From positions 8,370,001-8,434,000 of the forward strand of contig NZ_CP034550.1 of the NCBI RefSeq assembly GCF_009498035.1: a stretch of 64,000 nt of DNA, in the 5' to 3' direction. Source of the stretch: Saccharothrix syringae. GTDB taxonomy: Bacteria > Actinomycetota > Actinomycetes > Mycobacteriales > Pseudonocardiaceae. The first letter of the stretch is position 1. Every line of letters starts with the position of its first letter. Positions 62,856 to 64,000 of the stretch are shown piece by piece. The notes beneath the pieces were generated by a model, which was not told the origin of the DNA, ran no database searches, and was given only the letters and a program-made list of their open reading frames with translations. The position numbers and the translations under genes were made by a program.

Positions 62856-64000
62856 ATGGTCCTAGACCCCGCAACGCAGGTCACAGCGGCCCCCGACGGC
62901 CGCGTCGAACTGCGCGACCACACCCCGATCGCGGACAGCCCGCACTACAACCCGGAACTGGCCCCGGTGCCGCTGCGCGAGCGCACCTGGACGACCTACA
63001 ACTTCTTCGCCCTGTGGATGGGCATGGCGCACAACATCCCCAGCTACACGCTCGCCGCGTCCCTGGTGGCGCTGGGGATGGACTGGCTCCAGGCGTTCCT
63101 GACCATCACCCTGGGCAACCTGATCGTGTTGATCCCGATGCTGCTCAACAGCCACGCCGGCACCAAGTACGGCATCCCCTTCCCGGTGTTCGCCCGCGCC
63201 TTCTACGGGGTGCGCGGCGCGAACCTGGTGGCGCTGCTGCGGGCGTTCATCGCGTGCGCGTGGTTCGGCATCCAGACGTGGGTGGGCGGCAAGGCGCTGC
63301 ACGTGATCGTCGGCAGGCTCGCCGGCGACGGCTGGGTGCACGCGCCGGTCGTGCTGGGCCAGGTGTGGACGCTGTGGCTGTGCTTCCTGGCCTTCTGGGT
63401 GGTGCAGATGCTGATCATCTGGCGGGGCATGGAGGCCGTCCGGCGGTTCGAGAACTGGACCGCGCCGCTGGTCAGCGTCGGCTTCCTGGTGCTGCTGGGC
63501 TACGTGGCGGTCAAGGCGGGCGGGTTCGGGCCGATCCTGGCCGAGCCGTCGCGGCTGGGCTGGGGCGCGGAGTTCTGGCAGGTGTTCTTCCCGGCGCTGA
63601 TGGGCATGATCGCGTTCTGGTCGACGCTGTCGCTGAACATGCCCGACTTCACCCGGTTCGGCGGCAGCCAGCGCAAGCAGGTGGTCGGCCAGCTGCTGGG
63701 CCTGCCCACCACCATGTCGTTCATCGCGATCGTGGCCATCCTGACCACCTCCGGCGCGATGGCGCTCTACGGCGAGGCGATCTGGGACCCGGCGGAGCTG
63801 GCCAGCCGCTTCGACTCGACCTCCGTCGTGCTGGTGGCCCTGGTGTCGCTGGTGCTGGCGACGGTCTCGGCGAACCTCGCGGCCAACGTGGTCAGCCCGT
63901 CCTACGACTTCTCCAACGCCTTCCCGAAGCGGATCAGCTTCGCGGTCGGCGGCCTGATCACCGGCGTGGTCGGCGTCGTCATCCAGCCGTGGCGGCTGAT
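62856..64000 (+). CDS. NCS1-family nucleobase/hydantoin-type cation symporter, 3' end outside the window
   Basis: The visible 381 codons encode an NCS1 transporter: FFALWMGMAHNIPSYTLAAS (helix 1, substrate region), PFPVFARAFYGVRGAN, the substrate-contacting WFGIQTWVGG, and NMPDFTRFGGS in helix 8. Mhp1, PucI and UraC-type carriers share this plan; uracil, allantoin or hydantoin are possible substrates. The ATG at 62856 has GGGGAG 7 bp upstream. The gene runs off the window edge. With PucR, the aminotransferase and MmsA 6-10 kb away, a pyrimidine catabolic role is plausible. Confidence 0.93.
   Translation, partial: MVLDPATQVTAAPDGRVELRDHTPIADSPHYNPELAPVPLRERTWTTYNFFALWMGMAHNIPSYTLAASLVALGMDWLQAFLTITLGNLIVLIPMLLNSHAGTKYGIPFPVFARAFYGVRGANLVALLRAFIACAWFGIQTWVGGKALHVIVGRLAGDGWVHAPVVLGQVWTLWLCFLAFWVVQMLIIWRGMEAVRRFENWTAPLVSVGFLVLLGYVAVKAGGFGPILAEPSRLGWGAEFWQVFFPALMGMIAFWSTLSLNMPDFTRFGGSQRKQVVGQLLGLPTTMSFIAIVAILTTSGAMALYGEAIWDPAELASRFDSTSVVLVALVSLVLATVSANLAANVVSPSYDFSNAFPKRISFAVGGLITGVVGVVIQPWRL

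Overview
The window is about 73% GC with strong G/C preference at third codon positions, many GTG starts, 4-bp ATGA/GTGA stop-start overlaps and a TTA-codon regulator. It carries a mycobacterial-type ergothioneine operon, an AcnR-type aconitase repressor, an EF-G2 paralogue and a RipA-like peptidoglycan hydrolase. This points to a filamentous actinomycete, most likely of the Pseudonocardiaceae (Saccharothrix, Actinosynnema or Lentzea type). I see no rRNA, tRNA, CRISPR array, prophage or insertion sequence.

Layout. 1-5 kb: a partial mobA, an MHYT membrane sensor and a tandem-GGDEF protein (a probable c-di-GMP pair), a methyltransferase, and a single-domain voltage-gated channel with a calcium-type selectivity filter. 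5-13 kb: NlpC/P60 hydrolase, acyl-CoA ligase, alpha-carbonic anhydrase, sirtuin, two coupled membrane proteins and an ABC exporter. 13-24 kb: acnA with an excellent AcnR operator over its -10 box, a STAND/TPR protein, pectate lyase, a membrane protein, a secreted aminopeptidase and a DUF4037 protein. 24-29 kb: egtABCD. 29-39 kb: acnR coupled to an MFS exporter, a thioesterase, a TetR regulator divergent from a P450 with a palindromic operator between them, two paralogous P-loop kinases, a second P450 and a POT transporter. 39-50 kb: yebC and pdxT, then an 8 kb block (permease, sulfur-amino-acid lyase, Lrp, a globin-monooxygenase pseudogene, HxlR, acyl-CoA oxidase, azlCD and its regulator), then pdxS. 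50-64 kb: EF-G2, mmsA and a class III aminotransferase divergent from a PucR regulator, a TTA-containing STAND/TPR regulator, a decayed secreted protease, LysR, an RDD protein and the start of an NCS1 nucleobase transporter.

How the genes work together. EgtA-D make ergothioneine from cysteine, glutamate and histidine. AcnR should repress acnA at the operator seen here, although the two genes are 13 kb apart. PdxS and PdxT form PLP synthase. The aminotransferase, MmsA, PucR and possibly the NCS1 carrier suggest pyrimidine or beta-amino-acid catabolism.

The most unusual property is structural: at least eleven unrelated GC-rich tandem-repeat arrays (units 14, 15, 22, 24, 27, 30, 58 and about 70 bp) lie between genes or inside reading frames. 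They occur in mobA, in the N-terminus of egtB, in a membrane protein, and in a 58-bp array that appears to be homologous to the last codons of the PucR gene. There are also very long perfect hairpins (18 and 27 bp stems), and conserved gene pairs that have been split, beside decayed genes.
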